Below are positions 36,195-44,777 of a stretch of 64,000 nucleotides of DNA, piece by piece; within the stretch, counting starts at the first letter, position 1, and the number at the start of each line of letters is the position of its first letter. The notes under the pieces were generated by a model. It was not told where the DNA came from. It saw only the letters and a program-made list of their open reading frames with translations, and did no database searches. The DNA is from Oscillospiraceae bacterium (GTDB lineage Bacteria; Bacillota; Clostridia; Oscillospirales; Ruminococcaceae), in the NCBI GenBank assembly GCA_017435565.1, contig JAFSEU010000006.1:1-64000 (forward strand), read 5' to 3'. Made by a program: the position numbers and the translations under genes.

Positions 36195-38834
36195 TTAGTC
36201 AATAAAATCTTTCACAATGGATTCAAAAGCTGCCAAGGCTTCGTCAACCATATATGTCTTGCCAATACCTGCCATAGCGGAATCAGGACGTCCGCCGCCC
36301 TTGCCGCCTGTAACAGATGCAACTCTGCCTACAATCTTTCCGGCATGTGCGCCTCTTGCAACGGCTTCTTTGCCGCAGATGCAGCAGAAGGTTCCGCTTT
36401 CGCCATCAACACCTGCAATCAGGGCAATTCCGCAAGGATTATTATCTCTGAACTTATCGCCGAGCTGACGGAGCACGTCAGGCTTTACGCCTCTTACCAT
36501 TGCGCTTGTAAGCGTAATTCCGTTGTATTCAATACCGGGCTTGAAAACATTACTCATTTCAATTTCGGCAATTTTTTGATTGAGAGCAAAAATCTGCTTT
36601 TCAAGAGCCTTATTATCATTGACAAGGCTTGCACATTTTGAAGGAACTTCAGCAGTATTCTGAAGCTTTAACGCAGCAGCTGTATTGCTAATCAACGCAA
36701 GCGAATTGTTAAGATATTCAAGAACGCCTGAGCCTGTTACAGCTTCGATTCTTCTTACGCCCGAAGCTACAGAGCTTTCGGAAACAATCTTGAACAGACC
36801 GAGCTTTGATGTATTATCAACATGAGTACCGCCGCAGAATTCAGTTGAAAAGCCATCTGCAACTGATACAACACGAACGATATTGCCGTATTTTTCACCG
36901 AAGAGTGCCATTGCACCAAGCTTTTTAGCTTCTTCAATCGGCATTTCATCACTGTTAACGTTGATTGCGCTGAGAATCTTGTCGTTTACAATTTTTTCTA
37001 CCTTGGCAATTTCATCGGATGTCATCGCCGAGAAATGTGAAAAGTCAAATCTGCAGCATTCAGAATTTACAAGCTGACCTGCCTGGTGAACATGATCACC
37101 GAGCACCTCGCGCAGTGCTGCCTGAAGAAGGTGCGCTGCTGTATGATTTCGCATTGTTGCGCTGCGTCTGCATTTGCAAACCTTTGCTGTGCATTTTGAA
37201 CCGAGATTTATCGAATCGCTTTCAACAGTACCGATATGTACAATATGACCGCTCGGAAGCTTCTTTGTATCCGAAACCTTGAACACACCGCCTGCAATAA
37301 TCTTACCGCAGTCACCTACCTGACCGCCGCTTTCTGCATAGAAAGCAGTTTTATCAAGAATTATAAGTGCGTCCTGTCCTGCGTTTGCACTTTCAACGCA
37401 TTCAGAATCAACAATAATTGCCTTAACCAAAGCGTCACATTCAAGTGTTGAATATCCGACAAATTCTGTCAATTCAATGTCGGGGAGCTCAACAGAATCG
37501 GCAGCCCAAGAAGAACCTGCTTTATTAGCCCTGTCTTTTCTTGCCATTTCACGCTGGCGAAGCATAAGCTCGCGATAGCCATCTTCATCAACGGAAAGAC
37601 CTTTCTCCTGCGCGATTTCAATTGTAAGGTCAACCGGGAAACCGAATGTATCGGAAAGCTTGAAGCAATCCTCACCGGAAATCACATTATTGCCGGATTC
37701 AATTGCCTTGGAAATAATCTGATTAAGAAGCTCAGAGCCCTTATCGATGGTTCTTGCAAAGTTTTCTTCTTCAATCTTGATTACCTTAATAATGTAATCA
37801 CGCTTTTCTTCCAATTCGGGATAAGCTGTCTTATTCTCGTTAATGACTGTTTCACATACATTATAAAGGAAAGAATCGTTAATTCCGAGAAGCCTTCCGT
37901 GACGTGCAGCTCTTCTTAAAAGTCTGCGCAGAACGTATCCACGTCCTTCGTTTGAAGGCAAAATACCGTCGCCGACCATAAAGGTTGTGCTTCTGATGTG
38001 GTCGGTAATAACTCGAAGCGAAATATCGGTCTTTTCATCCTTTTTATATTCAACACCCGCAATAGAGCAGATATGATTCATAATGTTTGCAACAGTATCA
38101 ACCTCGAAAAGGTTGTCCACCTCCTGCATTACACATGCAAGACGTTCAAGACCCATACCTGTATCGATATTCTTCTTTTCCATCAGGGTATAGTTGCCGT
38201 TTCCGTCACTGTCAAACTGTGAGAAAACGAGGTTCCATACTTCAACAAAACGGTCACAGTCACATCCGACAAAGCAATCGGGACTGCCGCATCCCTTGTC
38301 TTCGCCTCTGTCAAAATAAATCTCAGAGCAGGGACCGCAGGGACCGCTTCCGTGCTCCCAGAAATTGTCTTCCTTGCCGAGGCGCTTCATATGAGAAGGG
38401 TCAACACCGATTTCGTTAGTCCAGATATCATAAGTTTCATCGTCTTCTTCATATACGGAAACATAAAGACGCTCTGCAGGCAATTCCATAACCTTTGTGA
38501 AAAATTCCCACGCCCAGGCAGTTGCTTCGTGCTTGAAATAATCACCGAAAGAGAAGTTTCCGAGCATTTCAAAATATGTACCGTGACGTGAAGTTTTTCC
38601 CACACGTTCAATATCGGGTGTTCTGATACATTTCTGGCAGGTAGTAACTCTGACATTGGGAGGTGTTTCCTGCCCTAAGAAATATTTCTTCAAGGGTGCC
38701 ATACCCGAGTTGATAAGAAGTAAGCTCTTATCTCCCTGAGGAATAAGTGGTGCGCTGGCAAGCCTTGTGTGATTTTTACTTTCAAAGAAAGACAGATACG
38801 CCTCTCTTATTTCGTTAACTCCGAGTTTTTTCAT
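36195..38834 (-). CDS. alaS: Alanine-tRNA ligase
   Basis: Charges tRNA-Ala and edits mischarged Ser/Gly. 879 residues, standard. Class II catalytic core (GMAPLKKYFLG, TSRHGTYFEMLGNFSFGDYF), tRNA-recognition region, editing domain with HTAAHLLQAAL and CGGTH zinc ligands, and the C-terminal glycine-rich DHHA1-type domain (VTGGKGGGRPDSAMAG). The start is the ATG at 38834 (MKKLGVNEIREAYL) behind GGAGA; the open frame reaches to 38915 but that region is 5' leader. First gene of the long minus-strand transcript that includes the purine genes. Confidence 0.97.
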   Translation of the reverse strand: MKKLGVNEIREAYLSFFESKNHTRLASAPLIPQGDKSLLLINSGMAPLKKYFLGQETPPNVRVTTCQKCIRTPDIERVGKTSRHGTYFEMLGNFSFGDYFKHEATAWAWEFFTKVMELPAERLYVSVYEEDDETYDIWTNEIGVDPSHMKRLGKEDNFWEHGSGPCGPCSEIYFDRGEDKGCGSPDCFVGCDCDRFVEVWNLVFSQFDSDGNGNYTLMEKKNIDTGMGLERLACVMQEVDNLFEVDTVANIMNHICSIAGVEYKKDEKTDISLRVITDHIRSTTFMVGDGILPSNEGRGYVLRRLLRRAARHGRLLGINDSFLYNVCETVINENKTAYPELEEKRDYIIKVIKIEEENFARTIDKGSELLNQIISKAIESGNNVISGEDCFKLSDTFGFPVDLTIEIAQEKGLSVDEDGYRELMLRQREMARKDRANKAGSSWAADSVELPDIELTEFVGYSTLECDALVKAIIVDSECVESANAGQDALIILDKTAFYAESGGQVGDCGKIIAGGVFKVSDTKKLPSGHIVHIGTVESDSINLGSKCTAKVCKCRRSATMRNHTAAHLLQAALREVLGDHVHQAGQLVNSECCRFDFSHFSAMTSDEIAKVEKIVNDKILSAINVNSDEMPIEEAKKLGAMALFGEKYGNIVRVVSVADGFSTEFCGGTHVDNTSKLGLFKIVSESSVASGVRRIEAVTGSGVLEYLNNSLALISNTAAALKLQNTAEVPSKCASLVNDNKALEKQIFALNQKIAEIEMSNVFKPGIEYNGITLTSAMVRGVKPDVLRQLGDKFRDNNPCGIALIAGVDGESGTFCCICGKEAVARGAHAGKIVGRVASVTGGKGGGRPDSAMAGIGKTYMVDEALAAFESIVKDFID

Positions 38835-38920
38835 AATATAAGTATCTCCGTGTAATAAAAAAATTATATGCGGCAAAAATAATAATTGCCTGTCTGCGTT
38901 CACATAATGAACCACATATC

Positions 38921-38949
38921 ATTTTACCAAATTCAGAGAGATAAGTCAA
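38921..38949 (-). promoter_or_regulatory. Promoter of alaS and the downstream purine genes
   Basis: Minus strand TTGACT (38944-38949), 17-base spacer, TAAAAT (38921-38926). Start near 38914 leaves an 80-base leader with only small hairpins and no T-box or purine riboswitch that I can recognise. Confidence 0.7.
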
Positions 38950-38980
38950 TCATTTTTTAAAAATATATCAGTCAAATCTA

Positions 38981-39009
38981 TTGAAATTTGGAAAAGTATG
39001 CTGTATAAT
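38981..39009 (+). promoter_or_regulatory. Promoter of the AI-2E family transporter
   Basis: TTGAAA (38981-38986), 17-base spacer, TATAAT (39004-39009), divergent from the alaS promoter. Confidence 0.7.
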
Positions 39010-39060
39010 TGAGTTTATAATTCATATCAAAATAAAAACAATGACAGAACGGAGCAAACA

Positions 39061-40263
39061 ATGGACAAAAGATTATCAAAAACCTTGATTTTCAGCGGTG
39101 CTGTAATTGCATTTATTGTATTTCTGCTTTTCAGCCTCAGCGAATTCATTGGTATTATTTCCTACGCAGCAGCAGTTCTGCGGCCGATTATCATAGGCTG
39201 TATCACAGCGTTTATTCTCAATAAGCCCCTTGGCTTTTTCCACTCGCTGTATTTCTCGCCTATGAAAAGAAAAATCGAAAATCCGAACATAAAACCGCAG
39301 GATAAACCATCATCAAAATCAATCAGACGCACTCACGCTGTAACTTTGGCACTTGCAATCGTCACGGTATATATCATTTTTATCGGGCTGATTGTAGGCT
39401 TCTGTTGGTTTGTCATCCCACAATTGATTGAAAGCGTAAACCTCTTTATCGGCAATTTTGACACTTATTTTGCAAACCTTGAAAAACTCGCCGACAAGAC
39501 GATTCCGTTTACAAATATGAATCTTCATGATTGGCTTGTTGAAAAGGATATCAAAACAGTTATTTATGATAAGCTGACTGAGATTGCCGAAAAACTACCG
39601 ACAATTCTTGTTTCAACCTTCAACATCACAGCAAGCATCCTGGGCGGCTTAGTCGACTTTTTCCTCGGATTCATCCTTTCGATATATATTCTTGGCAGCA
39701 AATATAAGCTCAAAGCTCAGGCATCAAGTCTACTTGTTGCGTTTGTTTCGCCTAAAATTGCAAATAAAATCTCATATTTTACAAGAATTATTCTTGACAG
39801 CTACTCAACATTTTTCTCTGTTCAGTTTTTCGACTCCTTCCTTCTTGGCATTCTGTGCTTTATCGCAATGACGATTTTCGGATTTGATTACGCACCGCTT
39901 ATCAGCACGATAGTAGGCGTAACAAATATGATTCCGATTGTTGGTCCCTGGATCGGCACAGTACCTTGTGTTTTTGTCCTGCTTATGGTTGACCCGGTTC
40001 AGGCACTTTGGTTTGTTGTTCTTGTTGTTGTTGTGCAACAGATTGACTCAAACCTTATCTACCCAAGAGTTGTCGGAAACTCAATCGGTCTTCCTTCCCT
40101 CTGGGTCCTTGTTGCAGTAATTGTAGGCGGCGGCTTCTTCGGTGTTTTCGGAATTCTTCTTTCAATTCCGCTGTTCTCGATTATATATACTCTGATTTCT
40201 AACGAAACCAAAAGAAGAAAAGAACTGATGGCAATGGAGGATGTATCAAGTGAAGAAAATTAA
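39061..40263 (+). CDS. AI-2E family transporter (YtvI/PerM-like permease)
   Basis: 400-residue inner-membrane protein with about seven to eight helices. Two N-terminal helices, a soluble central part (about residues 90-200), then the conserved C-terminal half with ILSIYILGSKYK, FDYAPLISTIVGVTN, IPIVGPWIGTVPC, VVQQIDSNLIYPRVVG and a glycine-rich VIVGGGFFGVFG. Family members export AI-2 or act as Na/H antiporters; the real substrate here is unknown. GGAG precedes the ATG. The last 14 bases overlap the next gene. Confidence 0.88.
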   Translation: MDKRLSKTLIFSGAVIAFIVFLLFSLSEFIGIISYAAAVLRPIIIGCITAFILNKPLGFFHSLYFSPMKRKIENPNIKPQDKPSSKSIRRTHAVTLALAIVTVYIIFIGLIVGFCWFVIPQLIESVNLFIGNFDTYFANLEKLADKTIPFTNMNLHDWLVEKDIKTVIYDKLTEIAEKLPTILVSTFNITASILGGLVDFFLGFILSIYILGSKYKLKAQASSLLVAFVSPKIANKISYFTRIILDSYSTFFSVQFFDSFLLGILCFIAMTIFGFDYAPLISTIVGVTNMIPIVGPWIGTVPCVFVLLMVDPVQALWFVVLVVVVQQIDSNLIYPRVVGNSIGLPSLWVLVAVIVGGGFFGVFGILLSIPLFSIIYTLISNETKRRKELMAMEDVSSEEN

Positions 40264-40936
40264 ACTTAAAGCAATAATATTATGCACATTTGCAATCGGT
40301 ACACTTTTAAGCGGCTGTGCATCACAAGACAATTCAGACGATACAAGCGAAAACCAAAAAAGCGAAGTAACCTATAACGGAGTAACAAATCCGCCGACTG
40401 ATGAACCGCCGAAGGCTCACAGAGTGACCGCTGCCACAACCACAACAACTGTCACAACAGCCCCTTTGGAAACCGAAGCTGTAAACACGACAACTGCTGA
40501 AACATCAGCGACTACCACGGCGACAACAACAACAGCTACAACAACAACCACTATCCAAAATAACGATGAATCTTCACCTTCAGATGATGTGGATAATACA
40601 GGAATTGGTTTTTCTGTCAGCAACGAAAACAGCTGGGAGCAAAACGGCTCAACGGTATATCAATATGAACTAAGTATCACAAACAATTCTTCACAGGATT
40701 TATCAGGCTGGTCTATTGAAGTTCCGCTTAGTGATTCTTCTTCCGAGCTATTGCAGGGGTGGAGTGCAGAATACACCGTAACAGGTGGTACATTGATTAT
40801 CACAGGAGTTGACTTCAACTCAACGATTGCACCTACTGCACAAACCTCTGTCGGCTTTCAGATTATATCGTCAACACCAATTAGCATCAGCGATTCTGTT
40901 CTGATAGCAAACGGCGAATCAATCGCAATTCAATAA
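40250..40936 (+). CDS. Lipoprotein with Thr-rich linker and CBM2-like carbohydrate-binding domain
   Basis: 228 residues from a GTG at 40250. The in-frame ATG at 40241 directly abuts the GGAGG at 40236-40240, while the GTG is nine bases from it. Signal peptide with lipobox LLSGC, then a threonine/alanine linker (about residues 65-105, ACA/ACT repeats in DNA), then a C-terminal domain of about 110 residues. That domain resembles a family 2 cellulose-binding module: QYELSITNNSSQDLSGWSIE, LQGWSAEYTVTGGTL and APTAQTSVGFQI. There is no catalytic domain, so it is probably a surface polysaccharide-binding or adhesion protein anchored in the membrane. It overlaps the permease gene by 14 bases. Confidence 0.75.
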   Translation: MKKIKLKAIILCTFAIGTLLSGCASQDNSDDTSENQKSEVTYNGVTNPPTDEPPKAHRVTAATTTTTVTTAPLETEAVNTTTAETSATTTATTTTATTTTTIQNNDESSPSDDVDNTGIGFSVSNENSWEQNGSTVYQYELSITNNSSQDLSGWSIEVPLSDSSSELLQGWSAEYTVTGGTLIITGVDFNSTIAPTAQTSVGFQIISSTPISISDSVLIANGESIAIQ

Positions 40937-40996
40937 ACAAATCAGCAAGGACATCACCCCGCACAAAATTTATTTAAGCATTTTTTAAAAAAAGGC

Positions 40997-41025
40997 TTGA
41001 CAAATTTTATGATAACTGATATAAT
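40997..41025 (+). promoter_or_regulatory. Consensus promoter of the tRNA-Ser pair
   Basis: TTGACA (40997-41002), 17-base spacer, TATAAT (41020-41025), 17 bases ahead of the first tRNA. Perfect match in both boxes. Confidence 0.85.
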
Positions 41026-41041
41026 ATATAGGCAGTTATGC

Positions 41042-41130
<89 letters not shown>

Positions 41131-41158
41131 TAATTTAATATTTTATACGCTTATCAAT

Positions 41159-41251
41159 GGAGAAGTACTCAAGTTGGTGACGAGGCGCCCCTGCTAAGGG
41201 CGTAGGGTGGATAAAACTGCCGCGAGGGTTCGAGTCCCTCCTTCTCCGCCA
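41159..41251 (+). tRNA. tRNA-Ser (anticodon GCT)
   Basis: 93 bases with encoded CCA. Anticodon stem-loop CGCCC-CTGCTAA-GGGCG gives GCT (reads AGC/AGU). Acceptor GGAGAAG / CTTCTCC and T-arm GAGGG-TTCGAGT-CCCTC are perfect. 28 bases after the first tRNA and followed at once by a terminator. Confidence 0.96.
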
Positions 41252-41252
41252 G

Positions 41253-41287
41253 GCACGGAAAACGTTTTGTTTTCCGTGCTTTTTTAT
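41253..41287 (+). terminator. Terminator of the tRNA pair
   Basis: Perfect 11-base-pair stem GCACGGAAAAC / GTTTTCCGTGC with a 5-base loop followed by six T. Starts two bases after the tRNA CCA. Confidence 0.9.
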
Positions 41288-41321
41288 TGTCTGATAACCC
41301 GAACCCGAGCGGCAACGCGGG

Positions 41322-41424
41322 CAAAAACAACGAGCGCTGTCAGCGACAGAAAAAGCGAGTTGTTTTTGGCGCAGCGGTCAAAATTGTGTGAAGCGAACAG
41401 CGAGCAAACAATTTTGGGAACCGC
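41322..41424. other. Two long hairpins downstream of the tRNA-Ser genes
   Basis: Hairpin 1 (41322-41368): outer stem CAAAAACAAC / GTTGTTTTTG with a nested CTGTC-AGC-GACAG hairpin at 41337-41349. Hairpin 2 (41374-41424): GCGGT then CAAAATTGT pairing with ACAATTTTG then ACCGC, with a three-base bulge. Together they fill the space between the tRNA terminator and the duplicated tRNA tail. No open frame explains them; they look like a structured repetitive element or RNA. Confidence 0.65.
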
Positions 41425-41508
41425 AAGCCGGGGAGTCTCTCCTTCTCCGCCAGTGGCATACTCGACGCTTCAGCATTTTCAGATATCACTAAGCAAGTAT
41501 CAACTCTG

Positions 41509-41537
41509 TTGCAATTTAAAATTATTTATGATATAAT
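41509..41537 (+). promoter_or_regulatory. Putative promoter of the small-protein pair
   Basis: TTGCAA (41509-41514), 17-base spacer, TATAAT (41532-41537), 63 bases upstream of the ATG at 41601. Confidence 0.65.
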
Positions 41538-41600
41538 TTTTATAAGAAATCTATCTATTACTAACCGATAACAGCAGTTTAAAGGAAGACAAAAGCTATT

Positions 41601-41813
41601 ATGGAAAAATTATTGGATTTTTTAAATAAACTTGATGAAAACAATGTGCATTATCGGCTTAACAAAGTTCGTGACAGCATAATGGTTGAGGTAGCAATCC
41701 CCGGAGAAAGATGGGAAATTGAATTTTTCACTAACGGAAATGTCGAGGTTGAGAAATTCATAAGCCAAGGCATAATATTAGACGAATCCGCACTGAATGA
41801 TTTAGATATTTAA
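41601..41813 (+). CDS. Small protein of unknown function
   Basis: 70 residues, acidic, mixed alpha/beta pattern: an N-terminal helix (MEKLLDFLNKLDENN) and then alternating beta strands (IMVEVAIPGERWEIEFF, NVEVEKFIS). No family I can name with certainty; the style resembles small immunity-type proteins found near toxins, but no toxin is nearby. AAAGGAAG precedes the ATG, and a promoter lies upstream, so it is probably real. 20 bases from the next gene. Confidence 0.6.
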   Translation: MEKLLDFLNKLDENNVHYRLNKVRDSIMVEVAIPGERWEIEFFTNGNVEVEKFISQGIILDESALNDLDI

Positions 41814-41833
41814 TCTACAAAAGGAAGAAAACT

Positions 41834-42325
41834 ATGATAACAATAAATAAAGATGGTTATGTTTTTTCGGTAGACGCTGAAAAAACCAGAGAATATTATA
41901 GCAATTACACATATTGCGGCTGTCCTGATTGCCGTAATTTCTATCTGCAAATTGAAAAATATAATCCAAAGCTTACAGAATTTTTATCGGAATTCTGTGT
42001 TGATATATTACACCCTGATGAACTTCCCGCAATTTATGTTGACAATCAGGTAAATTATCTGTTTGTTGGGTATTCAGTAACCGGAAAAATGCATAATAAC
42101 AATAATTACGAAACAACAATTGATAACCTGCACATAACTATAACAAAGGGTGACAATCCGTTTGATTGGTTTCCCAACGAACAGACCGATGAATATTTTC
42201 TTATATCTGTTTCAAGCATTACTTTGCCATGGATGTTAGATGAGCCATTTCCCGAATCGGAATCCGCCCCATTGCTCAAGCGATTGACAGATAAATTGAA
42301 GCAATTTTTCAAAAAGCAACGATAA
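41834..42325 (+). CDS. Protein of unknown function with CxCxxC motif
   Basis: 163 residues. N-terminal CGCPDCRNFYLQIEKY places three cysteines as in a metal-binding or structural knuckle; the middle part is beta-rich (YLFVGYSVTGKM, NLHITITKGDNPFDWFP), and the tail is basic (LTDKLKQFFKKQR). No signal peptide. Cotranscribed with the 70-residue gene and followed by a terminator. AAAGGAAG precedes the ATG. Function unknown; a polymorphic-toxin immunity role is possible but not shown. Confidence 0.65.
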   Translation: MITINKDGYVFSVDAEKTREYYSNYTYCGCPDCRNFYLQIEKYNPKLTEFLSEFCVDILHPDELPAIYVDNQVNYLFVGYSVTGKMHNNNNYETTIDNLHITITKGDNPFDWFPNEQTDEYFLISVSSITLPWMLDEPFPESESAPLLKRLTDKLKQFFKKQR

Positions 42326-42360
42326 GTTTTTTGTAACCTATTTAATGCTCAGCTACAACA

Positions 42361-42403
42361 AACGCCCTCCTTAGGTAAATCACCATAGGAGGGCGTTATT
42401 TTT
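42361..42403 (+). terminator. Terminator after the small-protein pair
   Basis: Perfect 11-base-pair stem AACGCCCTCCT / AGGAGGGCGTT with a 15-base loop followed by ATTTTT. Confidence 0.85.
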
Positions 42404-42445
42404 CAGTCTGATTTCAGACAAGCTGATTCTTGAATCGCACATATC

Positions 42446-44653
42446 TCATTCGGCAGACTCAGGATAAGTGCCGTCAGAATATTTATATGCCACACCATAA
42501 TCAACAGCGTAGGTTTCGCCATAAGTATCTGCTGTAACTACCATAATGAAATTTTCGTCTTTTTCATACTCACCGACAATGCCGATTGCGGCATCACCAA
42601 TCCACTCGACCGTTGAGGGAACATTAAACTGTGAAAGTGATTCACATTCATAGAAGCCCAACTCGCCAATCGACAAAAGACCTTCGGGAAGTGTTACACT
42701 CTCCAAGCTCTCACAATAAGCGAACGCACCATAGCCTATTGATGTCACACCATCGGGAACTTCAAAGCTTTTGAGCGCTACGCATTGTCCGAAAGCATAA
42801 TCAGGAATATAAGAAAGACCTTCGGGATAAACAAGCTCAATCATAGATGAACATTCATAAAACGCACTCTGTCCGATATAGCTGACGTTTTCGGGCAGCA
42901 CAAACGTCACCATAGAAGCGCAGTTATAAAATGCAAAATCGCCGATATAAGTAACGGTGTCGGGAATTTCAAGAATGCAGAGCATATAGTTCATATAGAA
43001 CATATAATCAGGAATTTTTGTAAGTGTTGAGGGAAGCGTTGCGCTCATACAGTTGTCCATGCACGAAAACGCATCATTTCCGATTTCAGTAACGCTGTCA
43101 GGAACAACAACATCCGTTGCAGAATCACACTGTGAAAAAGCAAACTTGCCGATTGTTTCAACACCATCAGGAATGTCAACATTCTTAAGACCCGAGCCGT
43201 AAAACGCAAAGTTTCCGATTGTTTTTAAATTGCCACCGCTAAAGCTTTCAAGCTTGGAGCAATTATAAAAAGCGTAATCCCCTATTGCTTCAGTTTCGGG
43301 AGCGAGCTCAAGATTTGTAAGACTTCTCGGTGCAAACAATGCTTCTTTATAATCAGAAGTATAAAGTACGAAGTTTTCATCTTCAAGATAGTACGGATTT
43401 GCTGCGTCTACATTGAGCTTTTCGATTTTCGGAGAACCGGCAAAGGCTCCGGCATCAATTGAGCTTACACTTGCAGGTATGTTAATCTGTGAAAGACTGC
43501 CGCAGAAGGAAAACGCACCTTCTCCGATAGTTTCAACAGAATTGCCCAAGGTAACCGTTTCAAGTGACGAACAGCTTTCAAAAGCCCAATCACCGATTTC
43601 AACGACGTTATCACCAATGGTAACACTGACTATTTTTTCGTTTTCGCTGAATGCACCGTTTGCAATAACGGTTACATCATCGGGAACAATAACATCGGTA
43701 GTGTTTCCTTCGCCGTAATATTCAAGGAAATACAGCAGAATTCCATTTACAACAATAAATTCGCTCGGAAGTGAATTTACCCATTTGGTATTGACAAACG
43801 CCTCAAGCCCGAAGTCCACACATCCGACAGGTATTTCGGGAGCTTCAAGCTGTGTACAGCCGTCAAACGCATTATCGCCGATGCTTTTCAGAGTTTCGGG
43901 AAAATCCACTTGCTTAAGGCTGGTGCAGGTGTTAAAAGCATTATGTTCAATAACCTCAAGGCCGTCGCCGAAATCTATACTTGAAAGAGTAGTCTGACCG
44001 TGAAAAGCTGCAGCTCCGATAACAGTTACGCTGTCAGGAAGCATAACGGACTGTACCGTGTGCGAATCATAAAAAGCAAAAGGAGCAATTTGTGTAATCC
44101 CCTCAGGAACGGTCACGCTCGCTTCATTTCCTAAGTATGTAACATAAATATCATTAATTATAAGACAGTCCTCTTCCCTGTTTTCGAGCCAAGGTGTTCC
44201 GTTAAAAGCAAGACCGCCGACATCCTCGATACTTTCGGGAATATTTAAAGCTTCAAGAGAAGCACATCCGCCAAAAGCGCTGTCGCCGATTTCGGTAATT
44301 GTATCAGGCAGAACGATTTCGGTGATTTCATCGCATTCATAAAATGCCTCAGCAGCAATTCTTGTCACGGGGCAACCCTGTATCTGAGAGGGAATTTTAA
44401 GTATTGTACCTCTCTTATAGCTGACAATATGAGCCTCGCCGTCAACAATTTCATAAGCAAAATCATCTTCGTTTTCAACAACGATTACAGTCTCGGAACG
44501 TTCGATAGTCTGCGTATCATCAGAGCTGTCAGATGAAGCTGATTCCTCATTTGATGATGAAGAAGAACTTGAAGCCGCTTCATCATCCTTACACGATGTC
44601 AAAAACGTTGTTAACATTGACATTGCAATCAGCAAGGATATAATTCTTTTCAT
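42446..44653 (-). CDS. BspA-type leucine-rich repeat surface lipoprotein
   Basis: 735 residues. Signal peptide and lipobox (MKRIISLLIAMSML..FLTSC) followed by a serine/aspartate linker (SSSSSSSNEESASSDSS), then about two dozen LRR_5 (BspA-like) repeats with the pattern IGDSAF..C..L..V.LP..V from residue 85 to about 690. A non-repeat C-terminal part follows (ETYAVDYGVAYKYSDG). Such proteins bind host or plant surfaces or partner proteins outside the cell. Monocistronic with its own promoter. Some repeat units are interrupted by longer inserts (e.g. NREEDCLIINDIYVTYL). Partner unknown. Confidence 0.9.
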   Translation of the reverse strand: MKRIISLLIAMSMLTTFLTSCKDDEAASSSSSSSNEESASSDSSDDTQTIERSETVIVVENEDDFAYEIVDGEAHIVSYKRGTILKIPSQIQGCPVTRIAAEAFYECDEITEIVLPDTITEIGDSAFGGCASLEALNIPESIEDVGGLAFNGTPWLENREEDCLIINDIYVTYLGNEASVTVPEGITQIAPFAFYDSHTVQSVMLPDSVTVIGAAAFHGQTTLSSIDFGDGLEVIEHNAFNTCTSLKQVDFPETLKSIGDNAFDGCTQLEAPEIPVGCVDFGLEAFVNTKWVNSLPSEFIVVNGILLYFLEYYGEGNTTDVIVPDDVTVIANGAFSENEKIVSVTIGDNVVEIGDWAFESCSSLETVTLGNSVETIGEGAFSFCGSLSQINIPASVSSIDAGAFAGSPKIEKLNVDAANPYYLEDENFVLYTSDYKEALFAPRSLTNLELAPETEAIGDYAFYNCSKLESFSGGNLKTIGNFAFYGSGLKNVDIPDGVETIGKFAFSQCDSATDVVVPDSVTEIGNDAFSCMDNCMSATLPSTLTKIPDYMFYMNYMLCILEIPDTVTYIGDFAFYNCASMVTFVLPENVSYIGQSAFYECSSMIELVYPEGLSYIPDYAFGQCVALKSFEVPDGVTSIGYGAFAYCESLESVTLPEGLLSIGELGFYECESLSQFNVPSTVEWIGDAAIGIVGEYEKDENFIMVVTADTYGETYAVDYGVAYKYSDGTYPESAE

Positions 44654-44689
44654 AATTGCCGTTTCCTTTCAATTTCTCACATATATTTA

Positions 44690-44718
44690 ATTTTACAATA
44701 AACCCTTTCTTTTGTCAA
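44690..44718 (-). promoter_or_regulatory. Promoter of the BspA-like gene
   Basis: Minus strand TTGACA (44713-44718), 17-base spacer, TAAAAT (44690-44695), 36 bases ahead of the ATG. Confidence 0.75.
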
Positions 44719-44777
44719 TACAACACGAAATTTTTATATATAAATCAAAAATTGCACAAAAACTTATGTTATCAACC

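Larger units (their letters stand above)
41232..41453. repeat. Direct repeat of the tRNA-Ser 3' end flanking a short insert
   Basis: The last 20 bases of tRNA-Ser(GCT) plus one (41232-41252) recur at 41433-41453 with a single mismatch (GAGTCTCTCC instead of GAGTCCCTCC), 201 bases downstream. The second copy has no tRNA body. The layout is that of an att-like duplication at a tRNA 3' end around a 180-base insert that includes the tRNA terminator and two hairpins. It has no coding capacity. Confidence 0.75.

Noticed and set aside
35667-36641. 324-residue open frame on the plus strand, antisense to purO and alaS
   Set aside because: It lies fully opposite two well-identified genes, has no ribosome site or recognisable domain, and its composition is that of reversed coding sequence.
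40417-40623. Minus-strand frame rich in valine and alanine
   Set aside because: Artefact of the ACA/ACT threonine repeat in the lipoprotein linker read in reverse (GTT/GTA codons).
41433-41453. A third tRNA-Ser gene ending here
   Set aside because: Only the 3' tail is present; there is no anticodon arm, D-arm or 5' acceptor strand upstream.
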